In this document: piece by piece, positions 36,889 through 45,586 of the stretch
Layout: each line of letters opens with the position of its first letter
How positions within the stretch are numbered: position 1 is the first letter of the stretch
DNA from: Morganella psychrotolerans
GTDB taxonomy: Bacteria; Pseudomonadota; Gammaproteobacteria; Enterobacterales; Enterobacteriaceae
Reading direction: 5' to 3'
DNA: 64,000 bases
Assembly: GCF_001676055.1 (NCBI RefSeq)
Contig: NZ_LZEX01000012.1
Coordinates: forward strand, 310,001 to 374,000
Made by a program: the position numbers and the translations under genes
The notes under the pieces: model-generated
Databases searched by the model: none
What the model was told of the DNA's origin: nothing
The model's input: only the letters and a program-made list of their open reading frames with translations

Positions 36889-38448
36889 ATGTGGATACTT
36901 CGAAATTTGTCCATCCGGTTCGTCATGTTGTCGATACTCGGTATTTTGTGCCTGACATTAGGATGCGTAAGTTTTTACAGTGACTGGTCGCTGTCGAGAG
37001 TATCCGCAGGTAATACGACTGATCGCCAGTTAGTCACGCAACTGACTGTGTTAAATCAGGGAAATGATCAGTATTTCCGGTTTGTCTCCCGGCTGAATCG
37101 TGAGATGGAAAGAAAATCAGAAGGTGAAAAACCTGATTTTGCACAATCTGAGGAAGCGCTGAAAAATATGGAGCAACGCCTGATACAGATGAAAGAGATC
37201 TCCCCGGGCCCGATGGATCCGCAGGTCTCTGACAATATTATCGCCCGCTGGCAGGCTCTGCTTGATGAGGGTATTAAAGTACAGATGCAACTGGCGGTGC
37301 AGGGTGATATCGCGGTATACCGCAATCAGTCTCATAATGTGACACCGCAACTGAGCCGGGATTTTGGTGCGGCAACGGTGGAATATATACAGGTAGCGGA
37401 TGCTCAGATAGAAAAAACGCGGCTGCTGGTGGATGAGCGGATGGCCGCCACGCGGATAGTGATTATTGCCGGGACAATTTTCGGCCTTCTGGTGCTGATT
37501 TTTGCTGACAGATATCTGGTTATTATGATGCAGCGTCCGCTGACGGATGTGCGTCAGCATTTTCGCCGCATAGCCGGCGGTGACCTTAGTCAGCCGGTGG
37601 AAAGTGAAGCTGCCGGTCGCAACTGTGTCGGTAAATTGTTTCCGCTGCTCAGTGAGATGCAAAGCAGTCTGCGTGATGCTGTTCATTCCATCCGTGAAGG
37701 CAGTGATACCCTGAGAGAGAGTGCGGCTGAAATTGCGCGCGGCAATACTGATCTGTCCTCACGGACCGAGCAGCAGGCTGCGGCGCTGGAACAGACCGCG
37801 GCGAGCATGGAAGAGATAACGGCCACGGTTAAACTGAATGCCGATAATGCCGGGCATGCCAGTGAACTGGCAGAAGTGACGTCCTCAACGGCGCATCAGG
37901 GGCATGAGATGATAGCGTCTGTTATCCGTACCATGGATGATATTTCTGATAGTTCACGGAAAATAGCCGAAATTACCAGTGTGATTAACAGTATCGCTTT
38001 CCAGACGAATATTCTGGCACTGAATGCATCGATTGAAGCGGCAAGAGCGGGTGTTCACGGACGAGGTTTTATGGTGGTCGCCGGAGAAGTGCGCAATCTT
38101 GCCAGCAGCAGTGCGGATGCGGCAAAAGAGATTGAGCGGCTGATAGCCAATGCCGTTTCCCGTGTTGATCAGGGCATTGAATTGGTTGCCGGTGGCGGCG
38201 AAACGATGGAAGCGATAGTCAGAGCCGCAACAGAAGTGACCTCTATTATGAAAGAGATTGCGGTTGCCTCAGATGAGCAGACCAAGGGAATATTGCAGGT
38301 CGGAACAGCGATCACACAGATGGATACGGTTACACAGCAAAATGCGGCGCTGGTTGCAAAAGTATCTGAAACTGCTGCAGGGCTGGAGCAACAGACTCAG
38401 ACGTTACAAAATTCAGTGGAAAGATTTCGTCTTACCCCCACGGATTAA
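36889..38448 (+). CDS. Methyl-accepting chemotaxis protein
   Basis: This 519-residue chemoreceptor has an N-terminal membrane helix (about 10-30) and a periplasmic four-helix-bundle (TarH-type) sensor domain. A second membrane helix (about 190-210) is followed by HAMP ([22 protein letters not shown]). The cytoplasmic signalling domain has the hairpin tip [34 protein letters not shown]. The C-terminus lacks the NWETF-type CheR/CheB docking pentapeptide. It would therefore act with major receptors. Ligand unknown. Transcribed with its own terminator at 38462. Confidence 0.93.
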   Translation: [519 protein letters not shown]

Positions 38449-38461
38449 CGGCGTTATAGTT

Positions 38462-38490
38462 ATCACTGTGCCCTGATGCGGCACAGTGAT
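38462..38490 (+). terminator. Terminator after the chemoreceptor gene
   Basis: ATCACTGTGCC / GGCACAGTGAT, an 11-pair perfect stem with a seven-base loop. It also serves as the end of the convergent MerR region. Confidence 0.7.
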
Positions 38491-38535
38491 CCCTGTATTG
38501 TGCGGCAGAGCGATAAAAGCGGTTTTTGTCTGTGG

Positions 38536-38904
38536 TTACTTTGTCTCAGGATTAAGCAAGGTATTGTAGTAACTGATTTTTTTATCCAGATGTTGAACAC
38601 TTTCATTGAGTACCGCTATCCGTTGGCGCAATGTCTCATTGTGCTGCTGTAATAACAGCATGCGCGCCTGCGCGGTTTCATCTCCCTGCGCCCGTAAATC
38701 TGCATAATATTTTATTTCTTTCAGCGGCATACCCGTTTCTTTCAGCCGTGTAATAAAGGTTATCCATTCGATATCACGGGCGGAGTAACTACGGTGATTA
38801 TTTTCCAGGCGCAAAGGCGCCAGAATGCCGGCTTTTTCATAAAACCGCAGCGTATGGACACTAAAACCGGTTAATACAGAAAACTGGCTGATTGAATAAT
38901 ACAT
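38536..38904 (-). CDS. MerR-family transcriptional regulator
   Basis: This 122-residue MerR regulator has an N-terminal winged HTH (YSISQFSVLTGFSVHTLRFYEKAGIL, in part), a second RLENNHRSYSARDIEWI segment, and a long dimerisation coiled coil. It lacks the Cys metal ligands of MerR/CueR. It resembles the subgroup with sequence RFYEKxGxLxPxRxxxNxRxYxxxDIxW found next to aldo-keto or short-chain reductases. It is divergent from the SDR gene, with a 19-base-spacer promoter between them, which is the normal layout for MerR control. Confidence 0.9.
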   Translation of the reverse strand: MYYSISQFSVLTGFSVHTLRFYEKAGILAPLRLENNHRSYSARDIEWITFITRLKETGMPLKEIKYYADLRAQGDETAQARMLLLQQHNETLRQRIAVLNESVQHLDKKISYYNTLLNPETK

Positions 38905-38975
38905 ACAAACCTCTTGACCTTGAGTTCACTCTATCTTTTACGCTCCGCTGACTAATGTCAAAGGAGGTTTGTATG
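38902..38975. repeat. Near-perfect inverted repeat spanning both RBS-start regions
   Basis: CATACAAACCTC (38902-38913) is the exact inverse of GAGGTTTGTATG (38964-38975). The similarity extends inward as CTTGAC / GTCAAAG. Each arm contains the ribosome site and ATG of one of the divergent genes and the promoter lies between. Confidence 0.85.
38914..38944 (+). promoter_or_regulatory. MerR-type promoter with 19-base spacer
   Basis: TTGACC and TACGCT are separated by 19 bases, the stretched spacing typical of MerR-activated promoters. An imperfect dyad (ACCTTGAGTTCACTCT) lies in the spacer. It would drive the SDR gene. Confidence 0.7.
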
Positions 38976-39761
38976 AACAGTCAGAATTATGTGGTGATCA
39001 CCGGCGCAAGTTCCGGTATCGGGCGGGCGCTTGCTGTGGCATTTGTCCTGCGGGGCAGCAGTGTGGTGCTGGTGGCGCGGCGGGAAGTCATATTGCAGGA
39101 ACTGAAAGCAGAATTGATGCAACTTAACCCGCAGGTAAATGTGGAAATCCGGGTGTGTGATTTATCTGCGCCCGGCAGTGCGGCGGCGCTTTATCGTTCT
39201 CTGTCAGATCTGACTATTATTACGTGGATCAATAATGCCGGTTTTGGTTATTACGGCAGTGTGGCGGAGCAGGCCGTCGCAGAGGCGGAAAAAATGATCG
39301 CGCTGAATGTGAATGCGCTGATGGTTCTGTCCGCACTGTATGTACAGGATTATCAGCATGTTGACGGCGCACAGCTCATTAATATCAGTTCGGCGGGGGG
39401 CTATACGATTGTCCCGTCAGCGGTCACTTATTGCGCCACGAAATTCTTTGTCAGCGCGTACACGGAAGGGCTGGCGCGGGAGCTTACCCGCTGCGGGGCT
39501 AAACTGCGTGCCAAAGTTCTGGCACCGGCGGCGACACAGACGGCATTTGGTCAGGTGGCAAATAAGGTGGACTCGTATGATTATGACACGGCTTTCGGGC
39601 GCTACCATACCAGCGGACAGATGGCGGAGTTTGCCCTTGCACTGTATGACTCAGATAACATTACCGGCATGATTGACAGGGATGATTTTAGTTTTCAACT
39701 GACCGATACCCGTTTTTCTCATGCGGAAAACAGCCGCGCAAACCAGAAAATAACGCCGTAA
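38973..39761 (+). CDS. Short-chain dehydrogenase/reductase
   Basis: This ~262-residue classical SDR oxidoreductase has the Rossmann glycine motif TGASSGIG near residue 10. WINNAGFGYYG is the NNAG motif, INISSAGGYTIVPSAVTYCATK holds the catalytic Ser-Tyr-Lys (YCATK), and ALALYDSD is near the end. Arg residues after strand 2 (VARR) suggest NADP(H). An upstream in-frame ATG at 38955 overlaps the ribosome site; AGGAGG before ATG 38973 fixes the start. Substrate unknown. Controlled by the divergent MerR gene, as inferred from the promoter. Confidence 0.9.
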   Translation: MNSQNYVVITGASSGIGRALAVAFVLRGSSVVLVARREVILQELKAELMQLNPQVNVEIRVCDLSAPGSAAALYRSLSDLTIITWINNAGFGYYGSVAEQAVAEAEKMIALNVNALMVLSALYVQDYQHVDGAQLINISSAGGYTIVPSAVTYCATKFFVSAYTEGLARELTRCGAKLRAKVLAPAATQTAFGQVANKVDSYDYDTAFGRYHTSGQMAEFALALYDSDNITGMIDRDDFSFQLTDTRFSHAENSRANQKITP

Positions 39762-39843
39762 ACAGGATGTAATTCTCTGTGTTTCTCATGCTATGATGAC
39801 CGCCATCCCGGCGGTCTTTCCGCCTGTTTCCGGAATCTGTGCT

Positions 39844-39963
39844 ATGGAAAATAATAACCGTTCCCGGCCGCACATCAGACGTGTCACACATCTGATGCAG
39901 TTTTCCCATCGCAGCTGCTTTGACTTCAGTCACTTTATGGCCCGCAGGCCATCCTTTCTGTAA
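39844..39963 (+). CDS. speFL: SpeFL-like arrest leader peptide of speF
   Basis: This short frame encodes 39 residues beginning MENNNRSRPHIRRVTHLM and ending HRSCFDFSHFMARRPSFL. It is clearly related to E. coli SpeFL (34 residues; MENN-R--PHIRR-TH-M-FAHRNSFDF-FF-AR). In E. coli the nascent SpeFL senses L-ornithine in the ribosome tunnel, stalls the ribosome, blocks Rho termination and so induces speF. The basic PHIRR block and the HR-FDF-F core are conserved. The last five or six residues (RPSFL) extend beyond the E. coli end. It lies 90 bases upstream of the ornithine decarboxylase start. Confidence 0.88.
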   Translation: MENNNRSRPHIRRVTHLMQFSHRSCFDFSHFMARRPSFL

Positions 39964-40053
39964 TTTCTGTTTACCATCGTATTATTACCGAAAAGCCCGT
40001 TTCCTTTTTCTGCTGACACCCCGTGTCAGGGATAATAATCATGCCGGATTACT

Positions 40054-42288
40054 ATGAAAAATAAAAAATTTGCTGTCAGCTCTCTTTTCAGTGCTGCCTT
40101 CGGCGCGCTGCTCACTGATCTGACAGATATGCCTTGTGAGGTGGTTTCCCTTGCAGAGTGTGATTTTACCGGGGTGTCACTGTGCCTTATCACAACAGAT
40201 GATATAAAAAACGGACAGTTTTTGCGTATTGCACAGCAGGGGTTTGGTCAGCCGGTTTTTGTGATAATTGGCAAAGACGAAGCGGTGATAACATCTGTAC
40301 CGCAGGGGATTACCGGGGTTATTAATCTGAATAAGGATGATAGCGGCGTTTACCCGCAGATGTTGCTTCAGGCGGCGCAGGCCTACAGTGACGGGCTGTC
40401 GCCGCCATTTTTCGGGCGTATGATGAATTATACCGCACAAAATATGACATCATTTGCCTGTCCCGGTCATCAGGGCGGGGAATTCTTCCGCCGTCATCCC
40501 ACCGGGCGTCAGTTTGCGGACTACTTCGGTGATGCCATTTTCCGTTCTGATTTGTGCAATGCCGATGCCGCTCTGGGTGATTTACTGATCCACGAGGGCG
40601 CGGCCTGTGCGGCTCAGCAACATGCGGCAACGGTATTCAATGCCGACAAAACCTATTTTGTGCTTAACGGCACGTCTTCATCAAACAAGGTGGTACTCAA
40701 TGCGTTGCTGACGCCGGGCGACCTGGTACTGTTTGATCGCAATAATCACAAATCAAATCATCACGGCGCACTGATTCAGGCGGGGGCGACCCCGGTGTAT
40801 CTGGAGGCCGCCCGTAATCCTTTCGGGTTAATCGGGGGGATAGATGCCCGCTGTTTTGATGAGGATTATCTGCGGGCACGGATTGCAGAAGCTGCTCCCG
40901 GGCGGGAAACACAGGCACGTCCGTTCCGTCTGGCGGTTATCCAGCTCGGCACCTATGACGGCACGGTATATAACGCCCGTCAGGTCGTGGACAGCATTGG
41001 TTCCCTGTGTGACTACATTTTGTTTGATTCTGCCTGGGTGGGATATGAGCAGTTTATCCCGATGATGCAGATGTGTTCTCCGTTACTATTAGAGCTCAAT
41101 GAAAATGATCCCGGCATCCTGGTCACGCAATCCGTTCATAAACAGATGGCAGGGTTCTCCCAGGCATCACAAATTCATAAAAAAGACCGTCATATCAAAG
41201 GACAGGCGCGGTATGTCTCTCATAAACAGATGAATAACGCGTTTATGATGCATGCCTCCACCAGCCCGTTTTATCCCTTGTTTGCCGCGCTGGATGTAAA
41301 CGCGAAAATGCACGCGGGGGAGCACGGAAAACGGCTGTGGGCGGAATGCGTGAGAACAGGGATTGAGGCACGCAAACTGTTGCTGCGCACCTGTCAGTTT
41401 ATCCGTCCGTTTATCCCGGAGATGGTGAACGGACGCCCGTGGGCTGACGCAGAAACGGAGGTTATTGCCACCGACCGGCGCTTTTTTAATTTTATCCCGG
41501 GTGAGCGCTGGCATGGCTTTGACGGGTATGCGGAAGATCAGTATTTTGTCGATCCCTGTAAACTGCTGCTGACCACCCCGGGTGTGGATGTCTGCTCGGG
41601 GGAATATGAGGCGTTTGGTGTACCTGCAACAATACTGGCGTATTATTTGCGGGAAAATAATATTGTGGCGGAGAAATGCGACCTCAATTCCATTTTATTT
41701 TTACTGACACCGGCAGAAACAACAGAAAAAATGCAACATCTGGTCCGGCAAATTGCCCGCTTTGAGCAGTTACTGAATACGGATTCACCGCTGGAAACGG
41801 TGTTGCCGTCACTCTGCCGCACATATCCGGAGCGTTATACGGGGTATACATTGCGCCAGTTATGTCAGGAGATGCATGATTTATTTGTCAGACACAATGT
41901 AAAGCAGCGGCAGAAAGAGATGTTCCGGCGCACGCATTTTCCGGCGGTGCGGATGTCGCCGAAAGTGGCACATACCGAATTTGTCCGTGGCAACACGGAA
42001 CGGGTGGCAGTGGCGGATATTGCGGGGCGCATTGCTGCTGAAGGTGCGCTGCCGTATCCGCCGGGTGTGCTGTGTGTGGTGCCGGGCGAAGTATGGGAAG
42101 CGCCGGTTCAGCACTATTTTCTGGCACTGGAAGAGACAGCCGATCGTTTCCCGGGCTTTGCCCCGGAATTACAGGGCGCTTATTCTGAGAGGGACGAAGA
42201 CGGGCATCTGCGCGTATATGCGTATGTTATTAAGGATATGATGACGCGTATCGCAGAGCAAAAACCAACATCTGCCGGTAAAAAATAG
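40054..42288 (+). CDS. speF: Inducible ornithine decarboxylase
   Basis: This 744-residue PLP-dependent fold-type I decarboxylase converts L-ornithine to putrescine and consumes a proton under acid stress. The N-terminal wing domain (1-110) diverges from E. coli. From FACPGHQGGEFFRRHP onward the match to E. coli SpeF is very close (FVLNGTSSSNKVVLNALLTPGD, LFDRNNHKSNHHGAL, LAVIQLGTYDGT). The PLP-binding lysine lies in VTQSVHKQMAGFSQ. The C-terminal domain ends ALPYPPGVLCVVPGE and GFAPELQG. It is controlled by the SpeFL-like leader. Unlike in E. coli no potE antiporter follows; a terminator and an opposite-strand gene do. Confidence 0.96.
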   Translation: MKNKKFAVSSLFSAAFGALLTDLTDMPCEVVSLAECDFTGVSLCLITTDDIKNGQFLRIAQQGFGQPVFVIIGKDEAVITSVPQGITGVINLNKDDSGVYPQMLLQAAQAYSDGLSPPFFGRMMNYTAQNMTSFACPGHQGGEFFRRHPTGRQFADYFGDAIFRSDLCNADAALGDLLIHEGAACAAQQHAATVFNADKTYFVLNGTSSSNKVVLNALLTPGDLVLFDRNNHKSNHHGALIQAGATPVYLEAARNPFGLIGGIDARCFDEDYLRARIAEAAPGRETQARPFRLAVIQLGTYDGTVYNARQVVDSIGSLCDYILFDSAWVGYEQFIPMMQMCSPLLLELNENDPGILVTQSVHKQMAGFSQASQIHKKDRHIKGQARYVSHKQMNNAFMMHASTSPFYPLFAALDVNAKMHAGEHGKRLWAECVRTGIEARKLLLRTCQFIRPFIPEMVNGRPWADAETEVIATDRRFFNFIPGERWHGFDGYAEDQYFVDPCKLLLTTPGVDVCSGEYEAFGVPATILAYYLRENNIVAEKCDLNSILFLLTPAETTEKMQHLVRQIARFEQLLNTDSPLETVLPSLCRTYPERYTGYTLRQLCQEMHDLFVRHNVKQRQKEMFRRTHFPAVRMSPKVAHTEFVRGNTERVAVADIAGRIAAEGALPYPPGVLCVVPGEVWEAPVQHYFLALEETADRFPGFAPELQGAYSERDEDGHLRVYAYVIKDMMTRIAEQKPTSAGKK

Positions 42289-42316
42289 CCGTATTTACTG
42301 ATTGTCGCACTGAATG

Positions 42317-42346
42317 AAACGGCGGGGAACTCTCCCCCCGCCGTTT
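42317..42346 (+). terminator. Terminator after speF
   Basis: AAACGGCGGGG / CCCCGCCGTTT perfect 11-pair stem 28 bases after the speF stop, closing the transcript and confirming that speF is not followed by potE. Confidence 0.88.
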
Positions 42347-42351
42347 GCCTG

Positions 42352-42555
42352 TTATGACGCAGGATAAGGATCGTCTTTTGCATCTCCCCGGCCGGTTTTT
42401 ATATCCCATGCACGTTTCGGATGCGGTGATTTTTTGAAGTTAGGGCAGGGCGGGAGTGATGATTTGCTCTGATTGGAATAAATATATCCGCAATCACAGC
42501 AGGTATAAGTTCCGGAGGAGACATCACTTCCATATGGGACATTTGTTTTTTTCAT
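42352..42555 (-). CDS. Small zinc-ribbon-like protein
   Basis: This 67-residue protein has one clear knuckle (GTYTCCDCGYIYSNQ) and a second partial site (LPPCPNFKKSPH). In related zinc ribbons the second site is usually CPxC, so a zinc ligand appears to be replaced or contributed by His. The tail AWDIKTGRGDAKDDPYP is polar and probably exposed. The ATG is preceded by GGATGG. Family function is unknown. The gene faces speF. The AT-rich gap to about 42895 holds its promoter and nothing else recognised. Confidence 0.65.
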   Translation of the reverse strand: MKKTNVPYGSDVSSGTYTCCDCGYIYSNQSKSSLPPCPNFKKSPHPKRAWDIKTGRGDAKDDPYPAS

Positions 42556-42895
42556 ATTTCCATCCTTTTTATTGGCACTCTTAATTGAATGCCATCGGGA
42601 TGATAACGCTGTTAATTAATTTTCAAAGTAAAATTCGTTTATTTAATAATGAATTATCAGGTTTAATTTAAATAATCAATTAACTATATTGGTATTAATT
42701 GAAATAATGCATGGTAGTGACTTTATTTGCAGGTGATATTATTTTTATCGTTTGATGTGAAAGGATTTTATTTTAATTTAAAATCGACGAGTTTACTGTC
42801 TTAGTTATTAATAACAATGAGTTATTAAGTTGAGTCATATAATGACTCACTGTGATTAAATATATATAGTAAAGTAATTGATAATAATAAATGAT

Positions 42896-42965
42896 GTTGA
42901 ATATATTATTTATTCTCCGATGCGGGCATAGTTGAATATATTATTTATTCTCCGATGCGGGCATA
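42896..42965. repeat. 35-base perfect tandem duplication
   Basis: GTTGAATATATTATTTATTCTCCGATGCGGGCATA (35 bases, beginning GTTGAATATATT) occurs twice in direct contact. The second copy contains the stop codon and last few codons of the LysR gene at 42941, so the first copy is a duplicated gene end lying just outside it. Confidence 0.95.
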
Positions 42966-43843
42966 AAGGTGTGATGAAGCCAGTCACTGACCGCACTGAC
43001 CATCGCAGGATCCGCACTATGGCGGTTACGCAGCAGATAAAAGCCTTTGCCGGGCTGCCAGGTGAGATCCGGAAAAAGCGGCTGAAGTGTCTGTTGTGTC
43101 AGTTCATCTTCCACCAGAAAATCATTGGCGATAAGCACGCCCTGCTGATGTTTTGCGGCATCAATCGCCAGCAAAATCTGATCAAAATGCAGCCCGCCGG
43201 GAAGCGTTGTTTTTTCGTGCGCTAAACCTGCGTGCTGCTTCAGCCAGGCGTCCCAGTAAGGATACAGCGTGGTATGCAGCAGTGTTACGTTTGTCAGATC
43301 TGACGGGGAATTGAGTGCAAAACGCGCTGCGTAATCCGGATGACAGAACAGACGGCAGGGTGCATCAGTCAGCCGTATCCAGCCCGGCTGTACCTGAGAG
43401 TGACTGCAATAGCGGACCGCTAAATCCACATTATCGGTTTCCAGTGAAACCAGGGCTGCCGTGGCATTCAGATGAAGATCCAGCCCCGGAAAAGCTCTGA
43501 CAAAATCACTCATCCGCGGAGAGAACCATTTTGCCGCAAGCCCGGGCGGCATCGAAATCGTCAGTTGGTGGTGTGCGCTGTAGCGAATTTTTTCACCCGC
43601 ACTGCGGATAAGCTCCAGCGCAGGTAAAATTAAGCGATAGTATTTCTGACCTGTTTCCGTCACGGTCAGTTTGCGGATCTCCCGGTGAAAGAGCATGACA
43701 CCCAGCTCTTCCTCCAGCTTTTTGATCTGCTGACTGACTGCTCCCGGCGTCACATGCAAAGATTCAGCAGCATTAATAAAACTGCCGAGACGTACGGCAG
43801 CCTCAAATGCCAGCAAGGCTTTCATCGGTGGATAAGCATTCAC
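42941..43843 (-). CDS. LysR-family regulator (GcvA-like)
   Basis: This 300-residue LysR regulator has an N-terminal winged HTH (YPPMKALLAFEAAVRLGSF, LHVTPGAVSQQIKKLEEELG) and a periplasmic-binding-like effector domain of the GcvA group. I start at GTG 43843 (VNAYPPMKALL), which fits family length. The open frame extends 49 codons further and overlaps the divergent transporter gene, so those are excluded; ATG 43825 is an alternative. It is divergent from an EamA transporter 122 bases away, which it probably regulates. The last codons lie in a tandem duplication. Confidence 0.88.
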   Translation of the reverse strand: MNAYPPMKALLAFEAAVRLGSFINAAESLHVTPGAVSQQIKKLEEELGVMLFHREIRKLTVTETGQKYYRLILPALELIRSAGEKIRYSAHHQLTISMPPGLAAKWFSPRMSDFVRAFPGLDLHLNATAALVSLETDNVDLAVRYCSHSQVQPGWIRLTDAPCRLFCHPDYAARFALNSPSDLTNVTLLHTTLYPYWDAWLKQHAGLAHEKTTLPGGLHFDQILLAIDAAKHQQGVLIANDFLVEDELTQQTLQPLFPDLTWQPGKGFYLLRNRHSADPAMVSAVSDWLHHTFMPASENK

Positions 43844-43965
43844 AGAACAGCACCCATAGAATAGTTTTTGTATTTCATAAGCGAATTTAAATCGGTTGTA
43901 ACACACCCGCTGATTTTGAACAATAGCGCCATCAGAAAAAGGAGAGTAAAGGGAGTGATGAACAA

Positions 43966-44880
43966 ATGAATAACAAAACCGCGCTGGCATTTGCCTTTCT
44001 GGGCATTATCTGGGGCACTAATTTTGTATTTATGCGCTGGGCAAGTGAGTGGATAACCCCGGTACAAATTGTGTTTCTGCGGGTTATGTTCGGCTTTGTT
44101 CCGATAGCGATTCTGGCGTGGACACAAAAAGCATTATGTAAATCGCATCTGCGTTATACCGGGCATTTTCTGGTGATGGCGCTGCTGGCTACAGTGATTT
44201 ATTACTGGGCATTTGCCTCCGGTACGTCGCTGCTGCTCTCCGGGGTTTCCGGTGTACTGAGCGGGGCTATTCCGTTGTTCTCTTTTATTGTTGCGGCTGT
44301 TTTTCTGCGGCAGGAAAAAATCACCGCCGGGCGGTTAGGCGGTATTTTACTGGGGTTTGCCGGTGTGGTGCTTATCGCCAAACCGTGGCAGGTCAGCGGG
44401 GACAATATCAGTCTTGCCGGTGTGGGGTATATGATCCTGGGCTCACTGAGTGTGGGGATCTCGTTTGTGTATGCCAAAAAATTTCTGGCAGATAAAAAAA
44501 TTGCTCCTCCGGCGCTGGCAACATATCAGATTGGTCTGGCGCTGCTGATTTTAACTTTTATCACGCCATTTACCGGGATAACCGCGATTGCACAGGATAC
44601 CACTGCCAGCCTCGGGCTGATTATCGGGCTGGGGCTGCTTGGTACCGGGATTGCGTATCTGACCTATTACTATCTGATCCTCAATCTGGGTGCGGTTGTT
44701 GCTTCATCTGTAACTTATATTCCGCCGGTTGTGGCACTGATTGCCGGGGTGACGGTTGCCAATGAACAGATTGGTCTGACCGAAGTGCTGTCAATGGTAT
44801 TGATATTGAGCGGGGTCTTTTTATTACAGCGTCCTTCACGCCGTCCGGAAGCGGTGAAAGATGCTGAGGCAGTGCAGTAA
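43966..44880 (+). CDS. EamA/DMT-family exporter
   Basis: This 304-residue inner-membrane transporter has ten predicted helices in two EamA repeats. FAFLGIIWGTNFVFMRW opens the first repeat with VFLRVMFGF. The second begins VGYMILGSLSVGISFVYAKKFL and ends VIL-type SMVLILSGVFLLQRP. The family exports amino acids or other small metabolites (YdcZ/RhtA/YedA relatives). Substrate is unknown. AGGAGAG upstream supports the start. The divergent LysR gene suggests a regulator-exporter pair. Confidence 0.88.
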   Translation: MNNKTALAFAFLGIIWGTNFVFMRWASEWITPVQIVFLRVMFGFVPIAILAWTQKALCKSHLRYTGHFLVMALLATVIYYWAFASGTSLLLSGVSGVLSGAIPLFSFIVAAVFLRQEKITAGRLGGILLGFAGVVLIAKPWQVSGDNISLAGVGYMILGSLSVGISFVYAKKFLADKKIAPPALATYQIGLALLILTFITPFTGITAIAQDTTASLGLIIGLGLLGTGIAYLTYYYLILNLGAVVASSVTYIPPVVALIAGVTVANEQIGLTEVLSMVLILSGVFLLQRPSRRPEAVKDAEAVQ

Positions 44881-44890
44881 AATTCCGGAC

Positions 44891-44946
44891 ATACCCTTAT
44901 TCATTCAAACTGCAGGTTCGTTGGCTGCATCCTGAATGACGTTGGG
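44891..44946. repeat. ERIC-like repeat, internally deleted copy
   Basis: ATACCCTTATTCATTCAAACTGCAGGTTCGTTGGCTGCATCCTGAATGACGTTGGG-type sequence (56 bases) keeps both ends of the 126-base element but lacks the central ~70 bases. It has become a compact hairpin after the EamA gene and may now serve as its terminator. Confidence 0.85.
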
Positions 44947-45010
44947 AACACAAACCTATCTTTTTATTATTTGTTCGACTTGAGTGCTTTTTCCTGCCCC
45001 GTTATCAGTA

Positions 45011-45493
45011 TCACGGGGCTTTTTTTTCGCCCGCAAACTGCATCACCAGAACACCAGTGATCACCAGGCCTATCCCTGCCAGTTTTGCTATCTGAACCGG
45101 TTGTTTCGGCATCCCGAACAGACCAAAGTGCTCAATCAGAGCTGAAATTGCTAACTGACCGGCAATCACCATCACGAAAAACGTGATCCCGCCGATTTTC
45201 GGCACCAGGATCAGGGCAGAGGTCAGATACAGCATCCCGGCTATCCCGCCCAGCCAGATCCAGAGTGGCTGATGCAGCAGGTCAGCACTTAATACCGGCT
45301 TCGGTACTTTAAATATTAATAATAACGGTGCTAAAACAATAATACTGATTAATAATGAAACCAGACTGGCCCACAGCGGGTGTCCCAGATGGCGCGCTAA
45401 TACCGCGTTACTGACGGCCTGGACCGGTACAATAGCACCGGCAAAAAAAGCACAGATAATCAGGGCGATACCTGATAAAGATAATGTTGTCAT
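45011..45493 (-). CDS. DMT-family transporter of the YdcZ/DUF606 type
   Basis: This 160-residue protein has about five membrane helices. It belongs to the DUF606/YdcZ group, in which one five-helix unit forms half of a DMT transporter. Typical features are ICAFFAGAIVPVQAVSNAVLARHLGHPLWASLVS (in part), GGIAGMLYLTSALILVPKIGG and VITGVLVMQF. Half-size DMT proteins often work as dimers or with a paralogue. It is divergent from a LysR gene that probably controls it. Substrate unknown. Confidence 0.85.
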   Translation of the reverse strand: MTTLSLSGIALIICAFFAGAIVPVQAVSNAVLARHLGHPLWASLVSLLISIIVLAPLLLIFKVPKPVLSADLLHQPLWIWLGGIAGMLYLTSALILVPKIGGITFFVMVIAGQLAISALIEHFGLFGMPKQPVQIAKLAGIGLVITGVLVMQFAGEKKAP

Positions 45494-45586
45494 CGTTGTC
45501 TCCCGATTAACGTTTTGTTAACATCCATCATAGAGTGTTTTTTTATGAGCGGGAAATGATCAATTTTATAGAGTACTATTCGCCAT

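Noticed and set aside
42352-42930. potE downstream of speF
   Set aside because: Only a 67-residue zinc-ribbon-like gene on the other strand and AT-rich sequence are present; no antiporter sequence exists in this window.
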